Shown here piece by piece: positions 1-8,963 of a stretch of DNA of 64,000 nucleotides. How positions within the stretch are numbered: position 1 is the stretch's first letter; each line of letters begins with the position of its first letter. The translations under genes and the position numbers were made by a program. Source of the stretch: Vibrio cincinnatiensis DSM 19608 (GTDB lineage Bacteria > Pseudomonadota > Gammaproteobacteria > Enterobacterales > Vibrionaceae); NCBI RefSeq assembly GCF_900167345.1, contig NZ_FUXB01000010.1:1-64000 (forward strand). Direction: 5' to 3'. Under the pieces are notes generated by a model. The model worked only from the letters and a program-made list of their open reading frames with translations, was not told where the DNA came from and ran no database searches.

Positions 1-116
1 CTTGGCGACCATAGCGTTTTGGACCCACCTGATTCCATGCCGAACTCAGCAGTGAAACGAAACAGCGTCGATGGTAGTGTGGGGTCTCCCCATGTGAGAG
101 TAGAACATCGCCAGGC
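1..116 (+). rRNA. rrf: 5S ribosomal RNA, 5' end at or just outside the window edge
   Basis: The stretch carries the conserved 5S core (GATTCCATGCCGAACTCAG, then GTGGGGTCTCCCCATG) and closes with TCGCCAGGC, which pairs with the first bases of the window to form helix I. The extreme 5' one to three bases appear to be missing. It is the distal end of an rRNA operon and is followed by tRNA-Asp. A few positions differ from the Vibrio 5S I remember, for example CAGCAGTG where CAGAAGTG is common, which is within normal copy-to-copy variation. Confidence 0.95.
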
Positions 117-201
117 TTTTATACTTGTGTTTAGACTTAAGGTCTGAAGACAAAAGCTCAATAAAGCAGCCAATGAGACTTTATCGAGTAAAAGACAATG
201 T

Positions 202-278
202 GGAGCGGTAGTTCAGTTGGTTAGAATACCGGCCTGTCACGCCGGGGGTCGCGGGTTCGAGTCCCGTCCGCTCCGCCA
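202..278 (+). tRNA. tRNA-Asp (GTC)
   Basis: A 77-base cloverleaf: acceptor arm GGAGCGG pairs with CCGCTCC, followed by an encoded CCA end. The T arm contains GGTTCGAGTCC and the anticodon loop CTGTCAC gives anticodon GTC at 236-238. It lies 85 bases after the 5S rRNA, a usual position for tRNA-Asp at the end of a gammaproteobacterial rRNA operon. Confidence 0.97.
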
Positions 279-286
279 CTGACATG

Positions 287-320
287 AATCCCTAGTAGCG
301 ATACTAGGGATTTTTTGTTT
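287..320 (+). terminator. rRNA operon terminator
   Basis: Perfect 11-bp stem (287-297 with 302-312), four-base loop, and a run of T directly after it. It ends the 5S/tRNA-Asp transcript. Confidence 0.9.
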
Positions 321-688
321 CTGCGTTTATCACATCAATTGGTATACCCATCTGACATATTCACCGGTTCCCCCCCCCTCTTTGTGACACATTTTCTGTA
401 CTTAAGACTGCTATTCAAAGCTCAATCCTAGTCGACGTTCCATCGTCTAGGGAACCTTGCTGTTATCCTCAAAGGTGTAAGTATCTATAAGGCCTTGGTT
501 TGTTAGAGAGTCTTGTCTGAATCCGATTCACACCGATTCAATAGGAGCTTGTTTGGGTGAGTAGGAGAAGTTTGATGATGGTAACGTTCTTCACAATAGC
601 ATTTCTGTGCCATCCTAATCCCTTAGCTCTTAGTACTATTGGACGCTGAGCTACAGCTTGAAAAAGTTGGAGTATGATTTCTGGATAT
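321..688. other. Gene-free spacer after the rRNA operon
   Basis: No open frame longer than about 40 codons with a plausible start. It contains a run of nine C (370-378). There is a short open minus-strand frame around 540-665, reading ...RPIVLRAKGLGWHRNAI..., that lacks a start and resembles no family I know. It could be a decayed gene end or chance. Confidence 0.5.
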
Positions 689-717
689 AAAAAAGCAGAG
701 TTCTGTAACCCTGCTTT
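689..717 (-). terminator. Terminator of the antiporter gene
   Basis: Read on the minus strand: AAAGCAGGGTT, loop ACAG, AACTCTGCTTT (one G-U pair), continuing into a T run. It is placed just after the antiporter stop codon. Confidence 0.8.
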
Positions 718-748
718 CTGTAGAATTCGTTTCTATGTCTGTTTCGAG

Positions 749-2053
749 TTACTGACTTGTATTGTTAGTGTCAGTTTCAAGTTTTTGCTCTGCTTTTTTC
801 GCTTTTTCAATCATGGGGGTAATTGTTGATCCTTGGACTAAAATGGAGAAAACGACAACGGCATAAGTCATTACCATTAGAATCTCTTTTACATCGATTA
901 ACTTATCAGGGATCACCATGACTCCAGCAGGAATTGATAAGGCCATCGCTAAGGCTAAGCCACCACGTAACCCACCCCAAGTTAGAATTTTTACAGACCA
1001 CGGATTATATCGGCGGTAACGTTTAAAGCCGAGGTATGAGATAAAAACGCTGAAGTAACGGCCAGCAAGTACTAGCGGTATTGAAAATGCCATTAATATC
1101 CAGTCTTCTTTATGGAATTCAAACAGTAGCATTGACATACCAATCAATAGAAACAGTACGCCATTTAAAAACTCATCGATCAATTCCCAAAAGTGGTCTA
1201 AATGTTCTTCACTCTCTTTTGAAAAACCGATAAAACGGGTCCAATTACCAATCATAATACCCGATACCACCATCGCTAATGGACCAGAAACATGGATAAC
1301 ATCAGCAAAAACATAGCCTGCTGTGGGAATACCAATGGTCAGTAATAGCTCCATTGAGTGGTCATTGGTGGCACTAATCAAATAATGGAATAAGAGTCCA
1401 AGAAAGAAGCCATAAACAATACCGCCTATTGCTTCTTGAGCAAAAAGAGCGCTGACACTGAGGATGGTCGGAGTTTCATGACCAAAGGCAATAATGAATA
1501 AGGTCACAAAAATCACCAAACCAAACCCATCATTAAATAAGGATTCACCTTCTATCTGAGTAGAGATCCGTTTAGGCGCATCAAGTTTCTTGACGATGGC
1601 GAGTACAGCAATGGGGTCTGTTGGTGAGATCAGAGAGCCAAACAGTAAGCAATAGATCAGATCAAGCTGAATTCCGATAAACTGACAGAAAACGTAAAGG
1701 GCAAAGCCAATAAAAAAGGTAGAGAAGAGAGTCGCACCTAAGGCTAAAACCGTGATTTCCCACTTTTGATCTTTTAGGTTAGGTAGTTTAATGCCTAGCC
1801 CGCCAGCAAAAAGTAAAAATCCAAGAATGCCTTTAAGTAGAAAACTTTCAAAGTTGATGCTAGTGATAGTTTCTGTAGCTATTTGCGCGAGATGGAACCA
1901 ATCATTTTGCCCAGCAAGAATGATTAATAATGACAGCATCATTGACCCAGCAGTGATTGCAATGGTGGTTTGCATTTTGACAATTTTGCTATTAATAAAA
2001 GCAATCATCATTGCGGCTGCTGATAAAAAGCATAAGGTATAGTAGACCGACAT
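749..2053 (-). CDS. nhaP1: NhaP-type K+(Na+)/H+ antiporter (CPA1 family)
   Basis: A 434-residue membrane protein with about a dozen hydrophobic segments, exchanging monovalent cations for protons across the inner membrane for pH and K+/Na+ homeostasis. The ion-binding core of CPA1 antiporters is visible as SPTDPIAV (around residue 143) and ESLFNDG (around 170). The next gene is metH, as in V. cholerae, where this position holds NhaP1; the symbol rests on that synteny. The frame is open to a TTG at 2074, but ATG at 2053 has a GAGA-like ribosome site and starts a normal first membrane helix, so I used it. Exact ion preference cannot be read from sequence. Confidence 0.88.
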   Translation of the reverse strand: MSVYYTLCFLSAAAMMIAFINSKIVKMQTTIAITAGSMMLSLLIILAGQNDWFHLAQIATETITSINFESFLLKGILGFLLFAGGLGIKLPNLKDQKWEITVLALGATLFSTFFIGFALYVFCQFIGIQLDLIYCLLFGSLISPTDPIAVLAIVKKLDAPKRISTQIEGESLFNDGFGLVIFVTLFIIAFGHETPTILSVSALFAQEAIGGIVYGFFLGLLFHYLISATNDHSMELLLTIGIPTAGYVFADVIHVSGPLAMVVSGIMIGNWTRFIGFSKESEEHLDHFWELIDEFLNGVLFLLIGMSMLLFEFHKEDWILMAFSIPLVLAGRYFSVFISYLGFKRYRRYNPWSVKILTWGGLRGGLALAMALSIPAGVMVIPDKLIDVKEILMVMTYAVVVFSILVQGSTITPMIEKAKKAEQKLETDTNNTSQ

Positions 2054-2167
2054 TGTTTTCTCATTATGTAACAAATTATGAGTGAAATTCTCGGTGGATT
2101 GTGAACAAATAGCAAACCTTTTCTGCGCAATATGAGCGATGTTGATGGGGAAGAAGAATAAGGTTTT

Positions 2168-2183
2168 AGACGTCTAGATTTCT
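2168..2183 (+). promoter_or_regulatory. MetJ operator (two adjacent met boxes)
   Basis: AGACGTCT, the exact met-box consensus, is followed without a gap by AGATTTCT (5 of 8, same phase). MetJ binds tandem 8-bp boxes cooperatively, so this is a credible repressor site. It lies 50 bases upstream of metH, between the divergent antiporter gene and metH. No cobalamin riboswitch was recognised here. Confidence 0.75.
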
Positions 2184-2233
2184 AACTGTTCTATGGTAGG
2201 ATGTGAGTAAAGACAATGGAGTGAGGCTTTACA

Positions 2234-5200
2234 GTGGGAAGTAGTATAAAACAAAAAATTGAAGCGCAACTCAAACAGCGTATTTTATTGATAGATGGTG
2301 GCATGGGCACCATGATTCAGGGATATCAGTTGCAAGAACGGGATTACCGCGGTGAGCGTTTTGCAAACTGGCACTGTGATGTAAAAGGGAATAATGATTT
2401 ATTGGTACTGACTCAGCCTCAGTTGATCAAAGATATTCATTCCGCTTACTTAGAAGCGGGTGCGGATATTCTTGAAACCAATACCTTTAATGCAACCACG
2501 ATTGCCATGGCTGATTACGACATGCAATCATTCAGTGCAGAAATTAACTTCGCCGCAGCCCAATTGGCACGTGAAGCGGCCGATGAATGGACGGCTAAAA
2601 CACCGAATAAACCCCGTTATGTCGCCGGTGTATTAGGGCCAACCAACCGGACATGCTCTCTTTCACCTGATGTTAACGATCCAGGATATCGAAACATTAC
2701 TTTTGATCAACTCGTGATTGCCTATTCAGAATCGACCCGTGCTTTAATCAAAGGTGGCAGTGACCTTATTCTGATTGAAACGATCTTTGATACTCTGAAT
2801 GCGAAAGCTTGTGCATTTGCTGTGGATTCTGTTTTTGAAGAGTTAGGTGTGACTTTGCCTGTGATGATCTCAGGGACGATCACCGACGCATCAGGCCGTA
2901 CGCTCTCAGGTCAAACCACAGAAGCCTTTTACAATTCCCTACGCCATGTTCGGCCACTCTCTTTCGGTCTTAACTGTGCTTTAGGGCCGGATGAACTTCG
3001 ACAATATGTTGCAGAACTGGCTCGGATCTCTGAAAGCTATGTTTCTGTCCATCCTAATGCTGGTTTACCGAATGCTTTTGGTGAATACGATCTCTCTGCG
3101 GAAGAGATGGCTGAGCATATTGCGGAATGGGCAGCCTCCGGCTTTTTAAACTTAGTGGGAGGGTGCTGTGGAACAACACCTGAGCACATTGCTGCAATGG
3201 CGAAAGCGGTGGAGGGGATAACACCTCGTGCTTTACCTGACCTCAAAGTGGAGTGTCGTTTATCTGGCTTAGAACCACTCAATATTGGTAAAGACACCTT
3301 GTTTGTTAACGTGGGGGAGCGGACTAATGTCACGGGCTCCGCTCGCTTTAAACGGCTCATTAGAGAAGAACAATATGACGAAGCACTCGAGGTTGCCAGA
3401 GAACAAGTGGCGAATGGTGCACAAATCATCGATATCAATATGGATGAAGGGATGTTGGATGCCGAAGCCTGCATGGTTCGATTTTTACAGCTGTGTGCTT
3501 CTGAACCTGAAATATCCAAAGTACCGATTATGGTTGATTCCTCTAAGTGGGAGGTGATTGAGGCTGGTCTCAAATGCATTCAAGGCAAAGGCATTGTGAA
3601 CTCTATCTCTCTAAAAGAAGGGAAAGATAAATTTGTTGAACAAGCCAAATTAGTCCGTCGCTATGGTGCAGCTGTGATTGTTATGGCGTTTGATGAAGTC
3701 GGCCAAGCCGATACGAAAGAACGAAAAGTTGAAATATGCAGCAATGCTTATCGAATCTTAGTCGATGAAGTGGGCTTTCCTGCGGAAGATATTATTTTTG
3801 ACCCTAATATTTTTGCAGTAGCAACGGGCATTGATGAACATAATAATTATGCGGTGGATTTTATTGAAGCCGTTGCGGATATTAAGCACAACCTACCACA
3901 TGCGATGATTTCTGGCGGCGTTTCTAATGTTTCCTTCTCATTTCGTGGTAATAACTATGTTCGAGAAGCGATTCATGCCGTTTTCCTCTATCACTGCTTT
4001 AAAAATGGCATGGATATGGGCATTGTTAACGCCGGTCAGCTTGAAATTTACGACAATGTCCCCTTGTCTTTACGTGAAGCGGTGGAAGATGTCGTACTTA
4101 ACCGTCGACCAGATTCAACAGAACGTTTATTAGAGATAGCAGAACAGTACCGAGAAAATGCAGTAGGTAAGGCTGATGATCCGGCACTATTAGCGTGGCG
4201 AACTTGGCCGGTGGAAAAGCGTTTAGAACACGCTTTGGTGAAAGGCATTACCGAGTTTATTGTCGAAGATACGGAAGAAGCTCGTCAGCAAGCATCCAGA
4301 CCGATAGATGTGATTGAAGGCCCATTAATGGATGGGATGAACGTGGTGGGCGATCTGTTTGGTGAAGGAAAGATGTTCTTACCCCAAGTGGTAAAATCTG
4401 CACGAGTCATGAAACAAGCCGTCGCCTATTTAGAACCTTATATTAATGCGCTGAAACAAGCCGGCTCGACCAATGGCAAAATCTTGCTTGCCACGGTGAA
4501 AGGGGATGTACATGACATTGGTAAAAATATTGTCGGTGTGGTTTTGCAATGTAATAACTATGACATTATTGATCTTGGGGTTATGGTCCCTTGTGAGCAG
4601 ATCTTAAAGGTTGCTCGTGAAGAGAAGGTTGATATTATCGGTCTTTCAGGGTTGATCACTCCGTCGCTGGATGAAATGGTACATGTAGCGAAAGAAATGG
4701 AACGACAAGGTTTTGAGTTGCCTCTTCTTATCGGTGGTGCAACCACATCGAAAGCACACACGGCGGTAAAAATTGAACAGAACTACCGTCATCCCGTGGT
4801 TTATGTCAATAATGCTTCTCGGGCCGTTGGGGTCTGTTCCTCATTATTATCCGATGAATTGCGCCCCGCTTTTGTAGAAAAACTGAATTTAGATTATGAG
4901 CGCACCCGAGATCAACATGCGAGAAAAAAACCGAAAACTCGCCCTGTGAGCCTAGAAAAAGCACGAGCCAATAAAGCGACCATAGATTGGCAATCTTATA
5001 CGCCTCCAGCTCCAGCTAAACCGGGTATCCATGTTTTTGAAACCTGCTCTATTGCGACCTTACGGCATTATATTGATTGGACGCCTTTCTTTATGACTTG
5101 GTCTTTGATGGGGAAATACCCCACCATATTACAGCATGAAGAAGTAGGGGAAGAGGCTCAACGTCTATTTAATGATGCAAATGAACTGCTTGATAGGGTT

Positions 5201-5914
5201 GAACGGGAAGGTCTCTTACAAGCTAAAGGGATCTGTGGACTATTTCCTGCCGCTAGTATGGGGGATGACATTGAAGTCTATACCGATGAAACTCGTTCAG
5301 ACGTCGCGCATGTTCTGCACCATCTAAGACAGCAAACAGAAAAGCCAAAGGGGGCTAACTATTGCTTAGCGGACTATATTGCCCCGAAATCGAGCGGTAA
5401 AAAAGATTGGATTGGTGCTTTTGCGGTTACTGGGGGAATTGGTGAGCGAGAGTTAGCCGATGCTTATAAAGCACAAGGGGATGATTATAACGCAATCATG
5501 ATCCAAGCGGTCGCTGATCGTTTAGCGGAAGCTTTTGCGGAATATCTACATGAACAGGTTCGAAAGGAAATTTGGGGTTATGCGCCTGATGAAAACCTGG
5601 CTAATGACGATCTGATTCGAGAAAAATATCAAGGCATTCGTCCAGCCCCTGGCTACCCAGCTTGTCCAGAACACACAGAAAAAGGAACCTTGTGGAAGAT
5701 GCTGAACGTGGAGGACATGATCGGTATGTCATTGACTTCAAGTTATGCGATGTGGCCCGGTTCTTCTGTTTCTGGGTGGTATTTCTCTCATCCAGACTCG
5801 CGTTACTTTGCCGTTGCTCAGATCCAAGACGATCAAGTGCAGAGTTATGCAGAGCGAAAAGGGTGGGATAGTGTGACGGCCGAAAAGTGGTTAGGCCCAA
5901 ATATTAACGGCTAA
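2234..5914 (+). CDS. metH: Cobalamin-dependent methionine synthase
   Basis: Transfers the methyl group of 5-methyltetrahydrofolate to homocysteine via methylcobalamin. All four modules are present in order over 1226 residues, nearly the E. coli length of 1227. The homocysteine domain has zinc ligands C248 and C311-C312 (in GGCCGTTP). The pterin domain contains [12 protein letters not shown]. The B12 domain has DVHDIGKNI with cobalt ligand H760. The C-terminal reactivation (S-adenosylmethionine) domain has [12 protein letters not shown]. Start is GTG at 2234 after a GGAGTGAGG-like ribosome site. A MetJ operator lies upstream, consistent with repression when S-adenosylmethionine is high. Confidence 0.98.
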   Translation: MGSSIKQKIEAQLKQRILLIDGGMGTMIQGYQLQERDYRGERFANWHCDVKGNNDLLVLTQPQLIKDIHSAYLEAGADILETNTFNATTIAMADYDMQSFSAEINFAAAQLAREAADEWTAKTPNKPRYVAGVLGPTNRTCSLSPDVNDPGYRNITFDQLVIAYSESTRALIKGGSDLILIETIFDTLNAKACAFAVDSVFEELGVTLPVMISGTITDASGRTLSGQTTEAFYNSLRHVRPLSFGLNCALGPDELRQYVAELARISESYVSVHPNAGLPNAFGEYDLSAEEMAEHIAEWAASGFLNLVGGCCGTTPEHIAAMAKAVEGITPRALPDLKVECRLSGLEPLNIGKDTLFVNVGERTNVTGSARFKRLIREEQYDEALEVAREQVANGAQIIDINMDEGMLDAEACMVRFLQLCASEPEISKVPIMVDSSKWEVIEAGLKCIQGKGIVNSISLKEGKDKFVEQAKLVRRYGAAVIVMAFDEVGQADTKERKVEICSNAYRILVDEVGFPAEDIIFDPNIFAVATGIDEHNNYAVDFIEAVADIKHNLPHAMISGGVSNVSFSFRGNNYVREAIHAVFLYHCFKNGMDMGIVNAGQLEIYDNVPLSLREAVEDVVLNRRPDSTERLLEIAEQYRENAVGKADDPALLAWRTWPVEKRLEHALVKGITEFIVEDTEEARQQASRPIDVIEGPLMDGMNVVGDLFGEGKMFLPQVVKSARVMKQAVAYLEPYINALKQAGSTNGKILLATVKGDVHDIGKNIVGVVLQCNNYDIIDLGVMVPCEQILKVAREEKVDIIGLSGLITPSLDEMVHVAKEMERQGFELPLLIGGATTSKAHTAVKIEQNYRHPVVYVNNASRAVGVCSSLLSDELRPAFVEKLNLDYERTRDQHARKKPKTRPVSLEKARANKATIDWQSYTPPAPAKPGIHVFETCSIATLRHYIDWTPFFMTWSLMGKYPTILQHEEVGEEAQRLFNDANELLDRVEREGLLQAKGICGLFPAASMGDDIEVYTDETRSDVAHVLHHLRQQTEKPKGANYCLADYIAPKSSGKKDWIGAFAVTGGIGERELADAYKAQGDDYNAIMIQAVADRLAEAFAEYLHEQVRKEIWGYAPDENLANDDLIREKYQGIRPAPGYPACPEHTEKGTLWKMLNVEDMIGMSLTSSYAMWPGSSVSGWYFSHPDSRYFAVAQIQDDQVQSYAERKGWDSVTAEKWLGPNING

Positions 5915-5923
5915 CTGTTCAAT

Positions 5924-5958
5924 AAAAAAAGAAGGTCACTATCGGTGACCTTCTTTTT
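5924..5958. terminator. Bidirectional terminator between metH and lysC
   Basis: Stem of up to 14 bp (5926-5939 with 5945-5958), including GAAGGTCAC/GTGACCTTC, flanked by an A run on one side and a T run on the other. It works for both convergent genes. Confidence 0.92.
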
Positions 5959-5973
5959 AGTTTTTCTGAACGA

Positions 5974-7329
5974 TTATGCTTGTTCAAACAGTTCGTGATG
6001 CAGTTTTTGAATCACCTGTTTGGCATCATTGCTATTGACTAAAAAGCACAGATTATGGGCACTGGCACCATAGCAGATCATTCTCAGGTTAAAGGTTTCT
6101 AGTGCTCCAAACACCTGTTTAGCATACCCAGGGCGCTCTTTCATTTTGTTCCCAATTAATGCCACTAAACAGAGGTCGTGTTCCACTTCAACGGTGCAAA
6201 GCTCTGCTAACTCTTCGCGTACTGCTTGTGGTAATTCGGGATTGCCACCAGAAGTATCCGTTTTATCTAACGTTAGAGAGACGCTGATTTCAGAGGTTGT
6301 GATGAGATCAACCGAGATTTTATGTTTCGCTAAAATCTCAAAAACTTTGGCTAGAAAACCGTAAGCATGGAACATTTTAGCACTGCGTAATGTCACCATT
6401 GTCTGATTACAACGCAGGGCTAACGCTCGAAATAATGGGGAGCTTTCTACTTCTTGGCGAATCCACGTTCCCCCTTTTTCCGGCTCTTTGGATGATCCGA
6501 CAAAAACTGGAATGCCATGGCGAAGTGCTGGTACTAAGGTGGATGGGTGGAGAATTTTGGCACCAAAATTTGCCATTTCCGAGGCTTCACTAAAGCTAAT
6601 TTCAGCAATCGGAGACGCTTTGGGAGCGATGCGGGGGTCAGTCGTATAAATACCGGGAACATCAGTCCAAATTTCTAAACCACACGCTTGTAGCGATTCT
6701 GCGAGTAGCGCGGCTGAATAGTCACTTCCTCCACGTCCCAAAGTGGTTGTATTGCCCTGTTCATCAGAACCAATAAAGCCTTGAGTAATGACGACGTGTT
6801 GTTGGCACAGTGGTAATAATTGTTTTTGCGCTAATTGTTTTAGTTCTTCGACCTGTGGCTCGGCCCGGCCATAATGCGCATCGGTTCGCATGACTTGGCG
6901 AATATCAAAGCGTTGAGCATCGACGCCACGTTCACGCATTAATTGCGTTAAAATATGGGTCGACATTAATTCTCCGCAGGCGACTAAGTGATCAGTCAGC
7001 TTTTTGCTGGTTTGAAATGATGCAGCTTCTGCGGCACTGGCGACACTCTCTAAGATAGCATTCACTTCTGCGGCTACCGTGGTTGTATTTGAGAGCTGTT
7101 CGATGATCGAATGGTGGATTTCTGCCAATTTTTTAATAATGGCTTGGCGCTCTTCAGGTACTTGAATACCACTAGCGAGTTCAACTAATAGATTGGTTAC
7201 TCCAGAACAGGCACTGATCACAACAAGTTTGGTTTGTGGGTTTTGTTCGATGATAGCAGAGCAACAGCTCATCGCTTCGAAGTTTGCGACACTGGTTCCG
7301 CCAAATTTGGCCACATTTAATGCGCTCAC
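5974..7329 (-). CDS. lysC: Lysine-sensitive aspartokinase III
   Basis: Phosphorylates aspartate, the first step toward lysine, threonine, methionine and diaminopimelate. The 451-residue protein begins with the kinase signature VAKFGGTSV, contains TTLGRGGSDY (nucleotide/aspartate site) and the C-terminal paired ACT domains (VDLITTSEIS, VALIGNK) that bind lysine as inhibitor. It is monofunctional: no homoserine dehydrogenase domain follows. The frame runs open to a TTG at 7383, but GTG at 7329, seven bases after GGGAG, matches the E. coli LysC N-terminus and is preferred. A lysine riboswitch precedes it, so lysine controls both synthesis and activity. Confidence 0.95.
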   Translation of the reverse strand: MSALNVAKFGGTSVANFEAMSCCSAIIEQNPQTKLVVISACSGVTNLLVELASGIQVPEERQAIIKKLAEIHHSIIEQLSNTTTVAAEVNAILESVASAAEAASFQTSKKLTDHLVACGELMSTHILTQLMRERGVDAQRFDIRQVMRTDAHYGRAEPQVEELKQLAQKQLLPLCQQHVVITQGFIGSDEQGNTTTLGRGGSDYSAALLAESLQACGLEIWTDVPGIYTTDPRIAPKASPIAEISFSEASEMANFGAKILHPSTLVPALRHGIPVFVGSSKEPEKGGTWIRQEVESSPLFRALALRCNQTMVTLRSAKMFHAYGFLAKVFEILAKHKISVDLITTSEISVSLTLDKTDTSGGNPELPQAVREELAELCTVEVEHDLCLVALIGNKMKERPGYAKQVFGALETFNLRMICYGASAHNLCFLVNSNDAKQVIQKLHHELFEQA

Positions 7330-7440
7330 GGCACTTCTCCCGATATTTCCTATAAATAAAACGGTTGGTAAACCAACTTCCAATGTATGAAGAGAGACAA
7401 TTTAGAGCAAAATAGAGGGGTAACAACTGGTAGGTTTCCT

Positions 7441-7607
7441 CAGAAGCTCTTCATCAGCGGATTCTGATGACAGTTGATAGGATTCAGCCCAATCAACCGA
7501 TAAATCAAAGCCTCACCTTTGGTTTATCTCGGCACTACTCCCCCTAAATGTCCTGTTTGGGAGTTGAGGCTCCACAAAACATCTACCTGGGTAGTGCTCC
7601 TCTTCTG
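7441..7607 (-). promoter_or_regulatory. Lysine riboswitch (L box) of lysC
   Basis: On the minus strand the leader reads CAGAAGAGGAGCACTACC ... GGGGGAGTAGTGCCGAG ... GGGCTGAATCC ... CATCAG ... CTTCTG. These are the conserved L-box blocks in the same order as the E. coli lysC leader, with P1 closed by CAGAAG/CTTCTG. About 110 bases lie between aptamer and lysC start. There a small GTTGG/CCAAC hairpin (7364-7377) followed by GTTTTATTTA could serve as the switching terminator, although control of translation is equally possible. Confidence 0.9.
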
Positions 7608-7623
7608 CTTAAATAGCCTATTC

Positions 7624-7652
7624 ATTGAACGGTTTTGTCTCATGAATGTCAA
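7624..7652 (-). promoter_or_regulatory. Sigma-70 promoter of lysC
   Basis: On the minus strand a perfect -35 TTGACA (7647-7652) is followed, after exactly 17 bases, by TTCAAT (7624-7629, 4 of 6 of the -10 consensus). Transcription would start about 10 bases before the riboswitch aptamer. Confidence 0.65.
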
Positions 7653-7789
7653 TCGTAAATGTTTGATAAAATGAAAATAAAAAGGGCTAAAATGTGAAAC
7701 TGGTTTGACCTCTAGACTTCAGTCGAATTGTGACCAAGAAGGATTTGCATTAACCTTGATGTTCTTACTCTAAAAAGCAAGGAGTTGCT

Positions 7790-8911
7790 ATGAGCATCCA
7801 CAGTTTTATGCCCCCTCATCGTGTACTGATGGGACCGGGCCCATCAGATATTTACCCGCAAGTATTACAAGCGTTGAGCCGTCCAACACTTGGCCACCTT
7901 GATCCACTTTTTATTGGAATGATGGATGAGCTGAAACAGTTATTAAAATATGCGTTTCAGACCGAAAATGAATTCACTATTGCGGTTTCCGCTCCTGGTA
8001 GTGCGGGAATGGAGGCTTGTTTTGTTAACTTAGTCGAGCCTGGCGATAAAGTCATTGTCTGTCGTAACGGAGTCTTTGGCGAGCGAATGAGGGAAAATGC
8101 GGTTCGCTGTGGAGGCGAGGTTATTGTTGTTGATGATGAGTGGGGTAAGCCTGTCTCGGTAGATAAAGTCGCAGAAACGCTTCAACAGCATCCTGATGCG
8201 AAAATTTTAGCCTTTGTGCATGCTGAAACTTCAACGGGCGCGTTAAGTGATGCACAAGCATTAGGTCAATTAGCGAAACAGCATAATATGCTGACGATTG
8301 TGGATGCGGTGACTTCTTTAGGAGGGGTTCCACTCTTGGTGGATGAATGGCAATTAGATGCTGTCTATTCCGGCAGTCAAAAATGCCTTTCTTGCGTACC
8401 GGGGCTTGCACCTTTAACCTTTTCGCCTAAAGCAATAGAGAAAATTCAATCTCGAACAACGCCTATTCAAAGTTGGTTTTTAGATCAAAGTTTAGTCTTA
8501 GGGTATTGGAGTGGGGAAGGAAAGCGTAGTTACCACCATACGGCCCCTGTGAATAGTTTATACGCGTTGCATGAAGCATTATTGTTACTCAAAAATGAGG
8601 GGCTAGAAAATGCGTGGGCCCGCCATCAACGGATGCATAAGAAACTCAAACAAGGGCTAGAAAAATTAGGGTTGACGTTTGTGGTTGATGAAGCCAGCCG
8701 CCTGCCTCAACTCAATGCCGTTTATATTCCTTCTGGCGTCGACGATGTCGCGGTTCGTCATTACCTTCTGAATGAATACAATTTAGAATTAGGGGCGGGG
8801 TTAGGCGTGTTAGCTGGCAAAGCCTGGCGTATCGGTGTCATGGGATACGGAGCAAGGTCTGAAAATATCGCTCTTTGCCTTAAAGCGCTAGAAGAGGTGC
8901 TTGCTTCGTGA
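7790..8911 (+). CDS. Class V aminotransferase (alanine/serine-glyoxylate type)
   Basis: A 373-residue pyridoxal-phosphate enzyme of the aminotransferase class V fold, closest in layout to alanine-glyoxylate and serine-pyruvate aminotransferases. Visible features are the N-terminal [16 protein letters not shown], the cofactor-contacting segment [14 protein letters not shown], the metal-side Asp in [11 protein letters not shown], and the Schiff-base lysine in SGSQKCLS. Start is ATG with AAGGAG seven bases upstream. It is divergent from lysC and stands alone. The true amino donor cannot be deduced; phosphonate-type transaminases share the fold, but no phosphonate genes are nearby. Confidence 0.88.
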   Translation: MSIHSFMPPHRVLMGPGPSDIYPQVLQALSRPTLGHLDPLFIGMMDELKQLLKYAFQTENEFTIAVSAPGSAGMEACFVNLVEPGDKVIVCRNGVFGERMRENAVRCGGEVIVVDDEWGKPVSVDKVAETLQQHPDAKILAFVHAETSTGALSDAQALGQLAKQHNMLTIVDAVTSLGGVPLLVDEWQLDAVYSGSQKCLSCVPGLAPLTFSPKAIEKIQSRTTPIQSWFLDQSLVLGYWSGEGKRSYHHTAPVNSLYALHEALLLLKNEGLENAWARHQRMHKKLKQGLEKLGLTFVVDEASRLPQLNAVYIPSGVDDVAVRHYLLNEYNLELGAGLGVLAGKAWRIGVMGYGARSENIALCLKALEEVLAS

Positions 8912-8919
8912 GCATTGCT

Positions 8920-8950
8920 TTCGCCAAGCGCTCACTCATCGTTTGGCGAA
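8920..8950. terminator. Possible terminator between convergent aminotransferase and pglL genes
   Basis: Inverted repeat TTCGCCAAGCG (8920-8930) with CGTTTGGCGAA (8940-8950), 11 bp with one G-U pair. There is no good T run next to the stem, so termination strength is uncertain. Confidence 0.45.
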
Positions 8951-8963
8951 TGAAGAGGCAGTT

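Noticed and set aside
1..116. Unusual bases in the 5S rRNA as a sign of a pseudogene
   Set aside because: Helices still pair and the differences are of the kind seen between rRNA copies; the missing 5' bases are due to the window edge.
370..378. Nine-C run as a phase-variation tract
   Set aside because: No open reading frame or promoter uses it; a lone homopolymer in a spacer is not evidence of phase variation.
2054..2233. Cobalamin riboswitch before metH
   Set aside because: The 180-base region lacks the B12-box and the needed length; only the MetJ boxes stand out.
3037..3579. Open frame of 180 codons on the minus strand inside metH
   Set aside because: Overlaps the essential core of a well-conserved gene; composition is the mirror of metH coding bias, with no ribosome site and no recognisable domain.
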